Below are positions 30,631 through 38,718 of a stretch of 38,718 nucleotides of DNA, one piece after another. Origin of the DNA: CAZXWK01 sp964644675 (GTDB lineage Bacteria; Actinomycetota; Coriobacteriia; Anaerosomatales; JAAXUF01); the NCBI GenBank assembly GCA_964644675.1, contig CAZXWK010000021.1, positions 1-38,718 of the forward strand. The letters are read 5' to 3'. The position numbers and the translations under genes were made by a program. The notes below the pieces were generated by a model. The model ran no database searches and was not told the DNA's origin. It saw only the letters and a program-made list of their open reading frames with translations. Within the stretch, counting starts at the first letter, position 1; each line of letters begins with the position of its first letter.

Positions 30631-32145
30631 TCAGCGGACGATGAAGGGGGCCAAGACCGCGGCGGATCCCCACACGAGGGGCGCCAGACCCGCAGCGATC
30701 ACGAGTACCGCGAGCACGATCACCGCGATCCCCGCTCGACTGGTCGTTCCCTCACGGGCTGACCTCTCCGCGTCCTCCGCGGACAGCGTCCCCGCCGCCT
30801 CATCAGCGCGCATCCGTGCGGTCTCGTCGAAGAAGAGCGAGCGCATCACCGCGCCGTAGTAGCCAAGAGAGACCACCGATCCCACGATCGCGACACCTGC
30901 CGCGACCGCGAGCGTCCATCCCAGCAGCGGCTGGCTGCCCTGATACAGAAGGCCCTGCGCCGCGACGATCGCGCTTCCGAAGACCTGCAGCTTGCCCCAG
31001 AACCCGAGCAGCGGCGGGATTCCCGCGAGCGACACCAGCAGCACCGCGAGGCCCACGCTCACGCCGGGGCTCGTCCTCCCCTTGCCCGCCAGGCCCGCGA
31101 TGCTCCCGTCCCACGCGGGGTCGACCCGGCGGTAGTGCGCCGCGGCCAGAAACGTCCCCGTCGCACCGATCGCATACGTCGTCGCGAAGAACGCGACCGC
31201 GGTGGGGTTCAGCGCGACGGCGCCCACGAGCGCGTAACCGGCCTGCGCGATACCCGCGTACGCGAGCATCCGCGTGTACGAGCGCTGGCGCAGCGCACCG
31301 AACGATCCGACGACGACCGACAGGATCGACAGCGCGGCGATCGGCACCAGCACCCGGTCCTGCAACTGCCCCGTCGTCGTCACGAGCAAGACCAACGTGA
31401 GAGCCACGAGCGCGCCGAGCTTGGGCCCTGCCGAGAGGAACGCCGAGACCTCGGGACGCGCCGACTCGTAGGCGTCGGGCGCCCAGGAGTGGAACGGCGC
31501 GATGCTGGCTTTGAACGCCAGAGCGCTGAGCAGCAGCAGCGTCGCGGCCGCAGCGGCCTTGGCCGAGAACGGGTCCGAGAGCGCCGCGTTGATCGCCGCG
31601 TACCCGGTACCCTCCGAGAGTGCGCCGACGACCACGGCAAGCCCGAACACGAACAAGCCGGTGGCGACCGCGCCTTGGACGAAGTACTTCATCGCGGCCT
31701 CGGCCGCCCGCGACGTGCGGGCCTCAGCCACGAGTGCGTACCCCGCCAGCGCCGCGGTCTCGATCGCCACGAGCAGCATCACCAAGTCGAAGCTCGAAGC
31801 CGCCAGGCCGGAAGCGACCGCCCCGAGCGCCACCAGCGCAGCGCTGGATCCACCGCCCGCCCGCTCGGCGGACTCCTCCCAGCCGCCGTACACCGCGACT
31901 GCAGCGAGCAGCAAGATCGCGCCGGGCACCGCCGAGAAGGGACCTCCCACGCGCACGACGCCCCAGACCTCCGCGCCCTTGACACCGATCGAGGCCCACG
32001 CGCCCACGACGCCGCCGAGGACCAGCGTGCCCGCGACCGCCGCAAGGGCGGCCCTCCGACGGTCGGCAGCGTCGAGCGCCAGGCCGACAAGCGCCCCGAG
32101 GAGAGCGATCCCGTACGTCAGCACGACGGCGAGCTGCGGGGACAT
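30631..32145 (-). CDS. nuoN: NADH-quinone oxidoreductase subunit N
   Basis: NuoN is one of three antiporter-like proton-channel subunits of the complex I membrane arm. The 504-aa protein is predicted to have about 14 transmembrane helices. It has the family segments KYFVQGAVATG, LAFKASIAPFHSWAPDAYE (about 222-240) with the conserved Lys, and a late KLQVFG segment. The ATG at 32145 directly abuts the nuoM stop codon. It is the last gene of the operon, and hairpins follow after the stop. Confidence 0.95.
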   Translation of the reverse strand: MSPQLAVVLTYGIALLGALVGLALDAADRRRAALAAVAGTLVLGGVVGAWASIGVKGAEVWGVVRVGGPFSAVPGAILLLAAVAVYGGWEESAERAGGGSSAALVALGAVASGLAASSFDLVMLLVAIETAALAGYALVAEARTSRAAEAAMKYFVQGAVATGLFVFGLAVVVGALSEGTGYAAINAALSDPFSAKAAAAATLLLLSALAFKASIAPFHSWAPDAYESARPEVSAFLSAGPKLGALVALTLVLLVTTTGQLQDRVLVPIAALSILSVVVGSFGALRQRSYTRMLAYAGIAQAGYALVGAVALNPTAVAFFATTYAIGATGTFLAAAHYRRVDPAWDGSIAGLAGKGRTSPGVSVGLAVLLVSLAGIPPLLGFWGKLQVFGSAIVAAQGLLYQGSQPLLGWTLAVAAGVAIVGSVVSLGYYGAVMRSLFFDETARMRADEAAGTLSAEDAERSAREGTTSRAGIAVIVLAVLVIAAGLAPLVWGSAAVLAPFIVR

Positions 32146-33591
32146 CTACAGCCCACCCCCCGCGAGCTGGGCAAGCGCTCCGAGGACCTTCTCAGCCATG
32201 CTCAGCACCAGCATGGGCTGCAGGCCGACCGCGACGATCGCGATGGCGAACGCGCTCGCGAGACCGATCTCGCGCGCGTCGAGATCGGGCAGCGAGTCGA
32301 ACTCGCCGATGGGGCCCTGCACCGATCCGCGGACCGCCCGCAGGTTGTAGGCGGCGGCGAGCACCAGGCCGAGCATCGCGACCGCGGTCCAGGCGCCGAA
32401 GGTGCGGAACGACTCGAGGAGCGTCACGAACTCGCCGGGGAATCCCGAGAGTCCCGGCAGGCCGAGCGAAGCCAGCGAGCCGAACACGAACGCGACACCC
32501 CACACGGGCATGACGCGGCCGAGCCCTCCGAACCGGCTGAGTTCTCGAGTGTGCGCGCGGGCGTAGAGCACGCCGACGAGCAGGAACAGCAGCCCTGCGA
32601 CGAAGCCGTGGCTGACCATCGTGACCAGCGCGGCCCCGAGAGCGTCGGCCGTCCCGATCCCGACCGCGAGCACGACGAATCCCATGTGGGACACCGACGA
32701 GTAGGCGACGAGGCGCTTGAGGTCGGTCTGAACCAGCGCCATCGCCGCGCCGTACACGATGCCAGCGAGACCCAGGACGATGAAGACCAGCCGGACGGAG
32801 TCGAAGGTGTCCGGCGCGAACGGGACCGAGATGCGCATCAGGCCGTAGCCGCCCATCTTCAGCAGCACGCCCGCGAGCACGATCGAGCCGGCAGTCGGCG
32901 CCTCGGTATGCGCGTCGGGCAGCCACGTGTGGAACGGCAGCGCCGGAAGCTTGATGAGGAACGCGATCGTGAAGAGCCAGAAGATCCAGCCGGGGGTGAC
33001 CAGCTCGTTGGCGGAGGCGGCTACGGCGCTGATGCTCGCGGTGCCGCCGACCTGAGACAGCGCGAGCAGGAGGCCGACGAGCATCAGCGCGCCGCCGGCG
33101 AAGGAGTACACGAGGTACTTCGTGGCGGCGTGACGGCGATTCGACGACCCCCAACCGCCGATGATGAAGAACATGGGGATCAGCACGCTCTCCCACGCCA
33201 CGTAGAACATCAAGAGGTTCTCGGCGAGGAAGACGCCGGTCACAGCCGCCTGCAGAAGCAGGAGCAGCGCAAAGAACGACGCGGGGCGCTCCTCGAGCTG
33301 CCACGATGCGATCACCGCCGCCGCCCCGATGAAGACCGTCAGCAGGAGCAGGGGTGCCGAGAGCCCGTCCACGGTCGTGCGCCAGATCGCGCCGACGAAG
33401 GGGACCTCGACGCCGTCGATGGTGGCGCCGGTGAGGATGCCCGCGGGAACGAGCGAGGCGATGAGCCCCACCTGGACGGCGATGGCTCCCAGGGCGACCC
33501 ACCGGACCAGTCTCGGGCCAGCAGGGCCGATCACCAGGCAACACAGCGCGAAGAGCGCGGGTGTGACGACGAGGAGATCGAGTTGCGGCAT
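32146..33591 (-). CDS. nuoM: NADH-quinone oxidoreductase subunit M
   Basis: NuoM is an antiporter-like proton-channel subunit. The 481-aa protein shows ENLLMFYVAWESVLIPMFFIIG (near residue 122, with the functional Glu), KLPALPFHTWLPDAHTEAPTAGS with the conserved Lys and His, and LKRLVAYSSVSHMGFV. About 14 hydrophobic helices are expected. I chose the ATG at 33591, with GGAGG about 9 nt upstream. The open frame further upstream overlaps nuoL out of frame. The gap to nuoL is 5 nt. Confidence 0.96.
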   Translation of the reverse strand: MPQLDLLVVTPALFALCCLVIGPAGPRLVRWVALGAIAVQVGLIASLVPAGILTGATIDGVEVPFVGAIWRTTVDGLSAPLLLLTVFIGAAAVIASWQLEERPASFFALLLLLQAAVTGVFLAENLLMFYVAWESVLIPMFFIIGGWGSSNRRHAATKYLVYSFAGGALMLVGLLLALSQVGGTASISAVAASANELVTPGWIFWLFTIAFLIKLPALPFHTWLPDAHTEAPTAGSIVLAGVLLKMGGYGLMRISVPFAPDTFDSVRLVFIVLGLAGIVYGAAMALVQTDLKRLVAYSSVSHMGFVVLAVGIGTADALGAALVTMVSHGFVAGLLFLLVGVLYARAHTRELSRFGGLGRVMPVWGVAFVFGSLASLGLPGLSGFPGEFVTLLESFRTFGAWTAVAMLGLVLAAAYNLRAVRGSVQGPIGEFDSLPDLDAREIGLASAFAIAIVAVGLQPMLVLSMAEKVLGALAQLAGGGL

Positions 33592-33596
33592 CCCCG

Positions 33597-35456
33597 TCAC
33601 CTCCCCGCCCCGATGTACCACGATGCGACGAGCAGCAGCGCGACGCCGAGTGCGATGGCCGCGCTGTACCACTGCGCGTCACCGGCCTGCAGGCGGCTCA
33701 CCACGCCGCCGGCCCAGCCCGCAGCCCGGGCCGAACCCTCCACGACGCCATCGATCGCGAAGCGGTCGACGACCGCCCACAAGATGCGACAGCCGCCGGC
33801 GACCGGCCGGACGATCCAGCGCGCCACGAACCCGTCCACGCCGAACGCCGACCCGAGCACGGGCCACACCCGCCCGAGCCGCGCCTCGAACGCCTCGTCG
33901 GCGTCCGCACCGCGTTCGAGCGCCCATCCCACGCCCACGCCCGCGAGTGCAAGCGCGACCGCGACGACGGAGACCGGGACCGAGAGGTGCTCGGCCTGCT
34001 CGCCCAGGCGCTCGAAGAACCACGGGGACGCGAAGCCCAGCAGGGCCGCGGGCACCGCGAGCACCATAAGTGGGACGACCATCGAGGGCCCGCTCTCGTG
34101 CGCGTGCCCGCTCCCCCGCCACTCGCCGAAGAACGCGAGGCGGGTGGCTCGGCCGGAGTAGAGGCCCGTCACAAAGACGGTCGCGAAGAGGACCACGGAC
34201 ACGAGCGGCCGGTCGAGCCAGACCACGTCGAGTATCAGGTCCTTGCTGAAGAATCCCGAGAACCCGGGCACGCCGACCAGCGCACACACGCCGATGAGCC
34301 ACGCGCCGAACGTGAACGGCATGCTCTTGCGCAGCCCGCCCATCTCGCGCATGTCCTGCGTGCCGGCTCCGTGGATCACGCTCCCGGCGGTCAGGAACAG
34401 CATCGCCTTGAACGCGGCGTGCGTGACCAGGTGGAAGAACGCGACCGGCCACGCGCCCACGCCCAGCGCCGCGAACATGAAGCCGAGCTGGCTGATGGTC
34501 GAATACGCGAGCACCTTCTTGATGTCGCGCTGTGCGATGGCCGCGAGCGACGCACCGAACGCGGAGATGACGCCCGCGGCCATCAGGAGCGTCTGCGCGG
34601 CGGGCGAAGCCGCGAACACCGGCCAAGTGCGCGCCACAAGGTAGACGCCAGCGGCCACCATCGTGGCCGCGTGGATGAGCGCCGAGACGGGCGTCGGGCC
34701 CTCCATCGCGTCGGGCAGCCAGATGTGGAGCGGGAACTGCGCCGACTTGCCCATCGCGCCGATCGCGAGCGAGATCGCCGCTGCGGTCACGAGGGCGGGG
34801 GCGACGCCGCCGAGCCGCTCCATGACCTCGGTGTAGCCGAGCGACCGCGTGGTCGCCCACAGCACGCCCAGGCCCACGAGCAGGCCAAGGTCACCAACGC
34901 GCGTGGTCAGGAACGCCTTGACCGCCGCGGCGACCGCCGAAGGCTTGTCGAACCAGAAGCCGATGAGCAGGTAGCTGCACGCTCCCACCAGCTCCCAACC
35001 GATGAACAGCGTCGTGAAGGAGTCACCGATGACCAGCAGGGTCATCGCGCTCGTGAACAGGCACAACAGCGCGTAGTAGCGCGCCCAACCCGGGTCCTCG
35101 GCCATGTAGCCCGCCGAGAACACCATCACCATGAGCGCGACGGTACCCACGACCACGAGCATGATGGCGGCCAGCGTGTCGACGGACCAGCCCACCGTGA
35201 GGGCGAGCTCTCCGACGCGGAACCAGACGACGGAGCCCTGCGACGCGAGCGTGCTCGTCCACGGCTCCGCCACCGCCGAGCCGCCCTGCGGAATCGCAAG
35301 CAGCGACCCCGCGCCCAGGGCGAGCACCAGGAGCGGGCCGACAGCGGCCACCCACGGCACGATCCCTCGCGCGAAGCGGCCGAGCACGATCGCGGCCAAC
35401 GCGAGAATCGCGGGAACGACCACTGCGAGCCACGGCGATGCGACGAGAGGCGCCAT
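33597..35456 (-). CDS. nuoL: NADH-quinone oxidoreductase subunit L
   Basis: NuoL is the distal proton-channel subunit with the long lateral helix. The 619-aa protein contains FIGWELVGACSYLLIGFW (about 142-159) with the functional Glu, GKSAQFPLHIWLPDAMEGPTP near residue 227, KKVLAYSTISQLGFM and HAAFKAMLFL. The C-terminal part has the hydrophobic stretches of the lateral helix and its terminal transmembrane segment. The length is typical. The ATG at 35456 overlaps the nuoK stop by 1 nt. Confidence 0.96.
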   Translation of the reverse strand: MAPLVASPWLAVVVPAILALAAIVLGRFARGIVPWVAAVGPLLVLALGAGSLLAIPQGGSAVAEPWTSTLASQGSVVWFRVGELALTVGWSVDTLAAIMLVVVGTVALMVMVFSAGYMAEDPGWARYYALLCLFTSAMTLLVIGDSFTTLFIGWELVGACSYLLIGFWFDKPSAVAAAVKAFLTTRVGDLGLLVGLGVLWATTRSLGYTEVMERLGGVAPALVTAAAISLAIGAMGKSAQFPLHIWLPDAMEGPTPVSALIHAATMVAAGVYLVARTWPVFAASPAAQTLLMAAGVISAFGASLAAIAQRDIKKVLAYSTISQLGFMFAALGVGAWPVAFFHLVTHAAFKAMLFLTAGSVIHGAGTQDMREMGGLRKSMPFTFGAWLIGVCALVGVPGFSGFFSKDLILDVVWLDRPLVSVVLFATVFVTGLYSGRATRLAFFGEWRGSGHAHESGPSMVVPLMVLAVPAALLGFASPWFFERLGEQAEHLSVPVSVVAVALALAGVGVGWALERGADADEAFEARLGRVWPVLGSAFGVDGFVARWIVRPVAGGCRILWAVVDRFAIDGVVEGSARAAGWAGGVVSRLQAGDAQWYSAAIALGVALLLVASWYIGAGR

Positions 35457-35755
35457 CAGCCTCGCACCTCCGTGAGCTCGTCTATGCGGGTCGCAGACCG
35501 GCGCCTTGCGAGCGCGACGAGGAGCGCGAGCCCCACCGCCGCCTCGGCCGCCACGACCACGATCAGGAGGAGCGCGATGCCCTGGATGTGAGCGCCATCC
35601 GTCGTGGCGGCGTGCGCGCCCAGACCGACCAAGAGCAAGAGCGGTCCCGCGGTCATCACCTCGACGCTGACGAGGACCGCGACCACGTCGCGTCGCACGA
35701 GCACGCCGTACAACCCGATGCCGAACAGGATGCAGGCCAGAGCGAGCAGGCTCAT
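35456..35755 (-). CDS. nuoK: NADH-quinone oxidoreductase subunit K
   Basis: NuoK is a small three-helix subunit that carries two buried glutamates in proton transfer. The 99-aa protein has GLYGVLVRRDVVAVLVSVEVM with Glu32 and a second Glu71 in the third helix, matching the spacing of Glu36 and Glu72 of the E. coli subunit. The segment after the first Glu reads TAGPLLLL instead of the usual NAVNL or NAANL. The ATG at 35755 overlaps the nuoJ stop by 4 nt. Confidence 0.93.
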   Translation of the reverse strand: MSLLALACILFGIGLYGVLVRRDVVAVLVSVEVMTAGPLLLLVGLGAHAATTDGAHIQGIALLLIVVVAAEAAVGLALLVALARRRSATRIDELTEVRG

Positions 35756-36252
35756 TCCCGCTCACCCCCGAGAACCGCCACCACGGCGACCAGCGCCACG
35801 AGCAACAGCAGTCCGGCGAGCTCGAACTGCGGCAGGAGCCTGCCAAGCAGCTCGGTGCCCAGGGCCACGGGAGAGGTATCGAACGAGGCGATCTCGAAGC
35901 GCTCCGTCATGGGCATGAGCGAGGCGAACAGGAGTGCCGAGACACCGGCGGCCGCCAGCAGGGACGTCGGGCTGTGCTTCGACTCGAGCGCGGGCACGCC
36001 CGAGCCCGTGCGGTGGACGAGCATGATCGCGAACAGAAACAGCACGAGCACGCCACCGACGTACACGAAGAGCTCGGCGAGTGCGAGGAAACCGAACCCG
36101 TAGTAGGCGAAGAGGCCGGCGAGCGAGAGCAGGAGGAAACCCAGCCCGATCGCCGTGCGCATCAGCTCGCGGCCGAAGACGGCGAGCAGCGCGCCGGCGA
36201 CCGCCGCCGCCGACAGCAGCCAGAACAGCACGTCGCTCAGCAGCAGGCTCAC
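35752..36252 (-). CDS. nuoJ: NADH-quinone oxidoreductase subunit J
   Basis: NuoJ is a five-helix membrane subunit next to NuoK. The 166-aa protein has the conserved third-helix region FLALAELFVYVGGVLVLFLFAIML (about residues 55-78, given here in two parts: FLALAELFVYVGG and VLVLFLFAIML). The GTG at 36252 overlaps the stop of the nuoI fusion by 4 nt. The open frame further upstream lies inside that gene. The length is normal for the family. Confidence 0.93.
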   Translation of the reverse strand: MSLLLSDVLFWLLSAAAVAGALLAVFGRELMRTAIGLGFLLLSLAGLFAYYGFGFLALAELFVYVGGVLVLFLFAIMLVHRTGSGVPALESKHSPTSLLAAAGVSALLFASLMPMTERFEIASFDTSPVALGTELLGRLLPQFELAGLLLLVALVAVVAVLGGERE

Positions 36253-38384
36253 GGCCGCACCCCCGTTCCCGCGTCCTCGGGGTTGGCGGGGCTGCTGTCC
36301 TCGGTCACGCCGAACCCGCCGCGGCAGGGCGCGCCGCTCGCGGCGCCCGCGGACATCTCGGCGCCGGTCGCACGAGTGCCCTCGTTGGGACGGACCATCT
36401 CGTCCTTGTCGAACAGCATGAGTTCGCGCGAGTAGAACGACAGCTCGTACTGCGAGGTGTGGCGGAGCGCGTGCGTGGGGCACTGCTCGGCGCACAGGCC
36501 GCAGAAGCAGCACTTGGTCAGATCGAGGTCGTAGCGGGTCACGCACCGGCTACCGGGGTCGTCGACCCTCTCGACGCGGATGGCGTAGTCGGGGCAGGTG
36601 CGAGCACAGAACGTGCAGCCGACACACACCTCCGACGAGCAGCGCAGACAGCGCGCGGCTTCGGCTTGCGCCTCGATGAGCGTGAAGCCGAGCTCGACCT
36701 GTCGGAAGTCCTTTGCGCGCTCCAGGCCCTTGGCCATCGGCATCTTCACGCGCCGGCGACTCGACTCGACGCCGTCGGTGCTCGCCTTCTTGTAGCGCGG
36801 GTAGATCGGCACGGGGCGGTACACGCGGCCCTCGGACAGGCTCGTGCCCTCGAGGTAGCGGTGTATCGACGTCGCCGCCTCGTGACCCGTGGCGATGGAC
36901 GCGATGGCCGAGCCCGGTCCGGTCACGACCTCGCCGCACGCGAACACGCCCGGATGCTGCGTCGTCATCAGCGTGCCGTCCACCGGGAGGAGGCCGCGCT
37001 CCGTGAGCATCAGGTCGCTGCCGGCCACGATCCCGGCGAGCTTGGGCGCCTGGCCCACCGCGAAGACGATCACGTCGCACATGATCTCGGTGAACTCCTC
37101 GGCGAAGACGGGCGCGAAGCGGCCCTGAGCGTCGAACACCGAGAGGCACGACTGCAGGCGTATGCCGGCGACCTTGCCGTTCTCGACGATCACCGAGTCC
37201 GGGCCCCACGAGCAGTTCGCGGTGACGCCCTCGTCAAGCGCCTCCTCGATCTCCCACGGGTGCGCCGGCAACTCCTCCATCGACTCGAGGGACGTCATCG
37301 TCACTTCGCTCGCGCCCACGCGCAGCGCGACGCGCGCGCAGTCCACCGCGACGTTGCCGCCGCCGATAACCAGCACGCGCTTGCCCTTCACGCCGGCGTC
37401 GTGCTTCCAGTTGCCCTCGCGCAGGAAGTCGAGTGCGCCGACCACGCCCTTCGCATCCGAACCGGGTATGGGGATGATCCGGCTCTCCTGCAGCCCGGCG
37501 GCGATCAGGACCGCGTCGAACTCGCCGATGAGGTGATCGATCGGCACGTCATCGCCGATGGAGCAGTTCAAGCGCAGTTCCATGCCCATCGCGACCAGGT
37601 CGTCGACCTCCTGCTTGATGACGTCGCGCGGCAGGCGGTACTCGGGCACTCCCGAGAACAGCGCTCCCCCGGGATGGTGGTCCTTTTCGTAGACGGTCAC
37701 GCCGTAGCCCAGCCGCATCAGGTCGTAGGCGGCGGTCAGACCGCTCGGCCCGCTTCCGATGACCGCGATCGTCTGCTCGCGCGTCTTGGGCAGCGGCTTG
37801 ACGCGCTCGGCGCGCACCTCGGCGTAGCGCTCGTAGGCGATGCGGTGGAGCGGCCGGATCGCGATGGGATCGTCGTAGTAGTTGCGCTTGCACGCCGTCT
37901 CGCACGGGTGGTGGCAGATGCGGCCCAGAGTGCCCGGCATCGTGTTCCGGTCGCGGACCAGCTCGTACGCCTCGGCGACGCGGTCTTCGGCAAGGTGGTA
38001 GGCCTGGCCGCGCGCGTCCACGTTCGCCGGACAGTTGCCGACGCAGGGGGGCAGCGTGTCCGCACGGTACAGGTCCTCGATGAGCGCGTTGTACTCGGGA
38101 GGCAGCGACGAGATCGGCGGGATGTCGTCTCGGCCGAGCACACCCGTGAGGTGCAGGGCGCCGCGCCACCTGGGCGAGAGTACGACTTTCTCGGCGGGGT
38201 AGCGCACGGTCTGCGGCTTGATGGTCGAACGGCGGGCGGTGATGCCCAAGCCCGTGAAGACCGAGGCCCAGCGCTCGAAGAAGCCCTTGACGCCCGGCGA
38301 ATAGTCGTCGGTGACCGAGACATTGACGCGCACGGCGTCCGGCGTGCGGTCGGGCACGGAAGTGGGCCGCCTATCGGGCGTCAC
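36249..38384 (-). CDS. nuoI: NuoI with inserted GltD/NfnB-type FAD/NAD(P)-binding module (chimeric complex I subunit)
   Basis: This 711-aa protein is three to four times the usual NuoI length. Residues 30-85 match the NuoI N-terminus (GFFERWASVFTGLGITARR, then TVRYPAEK and PRWRGALHLT). Residues 86-200 form a GltD-type N-terminal domain with C114, C118, C157, C161 and C165. Residues 203-510 form a two-dinucleotide flavoprotein, with FAD motif GSGPSG (210-215) and nucleotide motif GGGNVAVD (341-348). Residues 578-665 return to NuoI: CVGCTFCARTCP (587-598) and CCFCGLCAEQCP (625-636) give the eight ligands of clusters N6a and N6b. The GTG at 38384 overlaps the nuoH stop by 4 nt, as nuoJ does at the other end. 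The probable role is quinone-reducing complex I with built-in flavin input. Confidence 0.93.
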   Translation of the reverse strand: MTPDRRPTSVPDRTPDAVRVNVSVTDDYSPGVKGFFERWASVFTGLGITARRSTIKPQTVRYPAEKVVLSPRWRGALHLTGVLGRDDIPPISSLPPEYNALIEDLYRADTLPPCVGNCPANVDARGQAYHLAEDRVAEAYELVRDRNTMPGTLGRICHHPCETACKRNYYDDPIAIRPLHRIAYERYAEVRAERVKPLPKTREQTIAVIGSGPSGLTAAYDLMRLGYGVTVYEKDHHPGGALFSGVPEYRLPRDVIKQEVDDLVAMGMELRLNCSIGDDVPIDHLIGEFDAVLIAAGLQESRIIPIPGSDAKGVVGALDFLREGNWKHDAGVKGKRVLVIGGGNVAVDCARVALRVGASEVTMTSLESMEELPAHPWEIEEALDEGVTANCSWGPDSVIVENGKVAGIRLQSCLSVFDAQGRFAPVFAEEFTEIMCDVIVFAVGQAPKLAGIVAGSDLMLTERGLLPVDGTLMTTQHPGVFACGEVVTGPGSAIASIATGHEAATSIHRYLEGTSLSEGRVYRPVPIYPRYKKASTDGVESSRRRVKMPMAKGLERAKDFRQVELGFTLIEAQAEAARCLRCSSEVCVGCTFCARTCPDYAIRVERVDDPGSRCVTRYDLDLTKCCFCGLCAEQCPTHALRHTSQYELSFYSRELMLFDKDEMVRPNEGTRATGAEMSAGAASGAPCRGGFGVTEDSSPANPEDAGTGVRP

Positions 38385-38718
38385 AGCCACGCGATCACCA
38401 CCCCGATGACCAGCAGCTGAGCGAGCGCCATCGGCGTGAGAACCTTCCACGCCAGGCCCATGAGCTGGTCCGGACGCATGCGCGGGAACGTCCACTTCAC
38501 CCATATCATCGCGGTCGCCAGCACGCAGACGATCGCGACGAATACGACCGCGCCGAGCACGCCCGGCAGCCTCAGGCCCCCGCCGAAGAAGAGCGCGGCC
38601 CCGAACAGCGACGCCGCCACGATCCCGCCGTACTCGGCCATCATGAAGATCGCCCAGCGGATTCCCGAGTAGTCGGCGAAGTAGCCGGCGACCAGCTCGG
38701 ACTCGGCCTCGGGCAGGT
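38381..38718 (-). CDS. nuoH: NADH-quinone oxidoreductase subunit H (C-terminal part, truncated by window edge)
   Basis: NuoH forms much of the quinone-binding cavity at the junction with the peripheral arm. The visible 112 C-terminal residues begin with LPEAESELVAGYFADYSG, the conserved loop that contacts the quinone site. They continue with two hydrophobic helices, the WTFPRMRPDQLMGLAWK segment (the typical PR-R-DQLM-WK pattern) and a final helix. The start is beyond the right edge. Its stop overlaps the GTG of the nuoI fusion by 4 nt. Confidence 0.95.
   Translation of the reverse strand, partial: LPEAESELVAGYFADYSGIRWAIFMMAEYGGIVAASLFGAALFFGGGLRLPGVLGAVVFVAIVCVLATAMIWVKWTFPRMRPDQLMGLAWKVLTPMALAQLLVIGVVIAWL

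Noticed and set aside
31135..34161. A 1008-codon open frame on the plus strand opposite nuoL-nuoM-nuoN
   Set aside because: Its product is rich in Arg, Asp, Glu and His without any domain, and it is antisense to three clear nuo genes. Long antisense open frames are expected at this GC content.
36081..38420. A 779-codon open frame on the plus strand opposite the nuoI fusion
   Set aside because: The composition is the typical reversed-frame pattern, with no motif, and the minus strand carries a complete, motif-rich gene.
1..38718. Horizontal transfer, prophage or mobile elements
   Set aside because: No integrase, transposase, attachment site, tRNA or shift in base composition or coding direction was seen.

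Overview
This 38.7-kb window is a dense, high-GC bacterial chromosome segment in which every gene I can support lies on the minus strand, so transcription runs from right to left. Many genes start with GTG, 4-nt stop/start overlaps are common, and the largest non-coding gap is 274 bp (30357-30630). The GC bias, the gene orders (scpA-scpB-rluB, cmk-plsC-ispH-der, plsY-gpsA), a FlgM-type anti-sigma factor, a type IV pilus ATPase and a complex I operon suggest a deep-branching Actinomycetota (Coriobacteriia or Anaerosomatales-like). This placement is inference. No tRNA, rRNA, CRISPR array or mobile element was seen.

In transcription order (right to left): (1) 38718-30631 is a complex I operon, nuoH (partial)-I-J-K-L-M-N. 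The nuoI position holds a chimeric protein in which a GltD/NfnB-type Fe-S, FAD and NAD(P)-binding oxidoreductase module is inserted inside NuoI. (2) 30630-30357 is a structured intergenic region with several hairpins, a Crp/Fnr-like palindrome and a sigma-28-like promoter. (3) 30356-28017 holds a FlgM-like anti-sigma-28 factor, a small YggT-like membrane protein and a PilB-type ATPase with a c-di-GMP-binding (MshEN) signature. (4) 28015-22200 holds deoB, a pyrimidine-nucleoside phosphorylase, a large DHH-CBS-tRNA nucleotidyltransferase fusion and a site-2 protease. (5) 22107-20946 holds a secreted, C-terminally anchored protein and a polytopic membrane protein, both of unknown function.

(6) 20873-2345 is a long housekeeping superoperon: trpS, scpA, scpB, rluB; cobU, cobT, cobS, cobC (cobalamin lower-ligand assembly); hisC, aroF, tyrA, aroA (aromatic amino acids); cmk, plsC, ispH, a PDZ/radical-SAM DUF512 protein, der, plsY, gpsA and rpe. 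(7) 2295-1 is the riboflavin operon ribD-ribE-ribBA (partial), preceded by an FMN riboswitch whose P1 helix contains the ribD ribosome-binding site.

The most interesting item is the NuoI chimera, which could feed electrons from NADH (judging by its nucleotide-binding loop) directly into the complex I iron-sulfur chain. Secondary points are the sigma-28/FlgM/c-di-GMP regulatory cluster, an iron-sulfur-like motif in TrpRS and the DHH-CBS-tRNA nucleotidyltransferase fusion.
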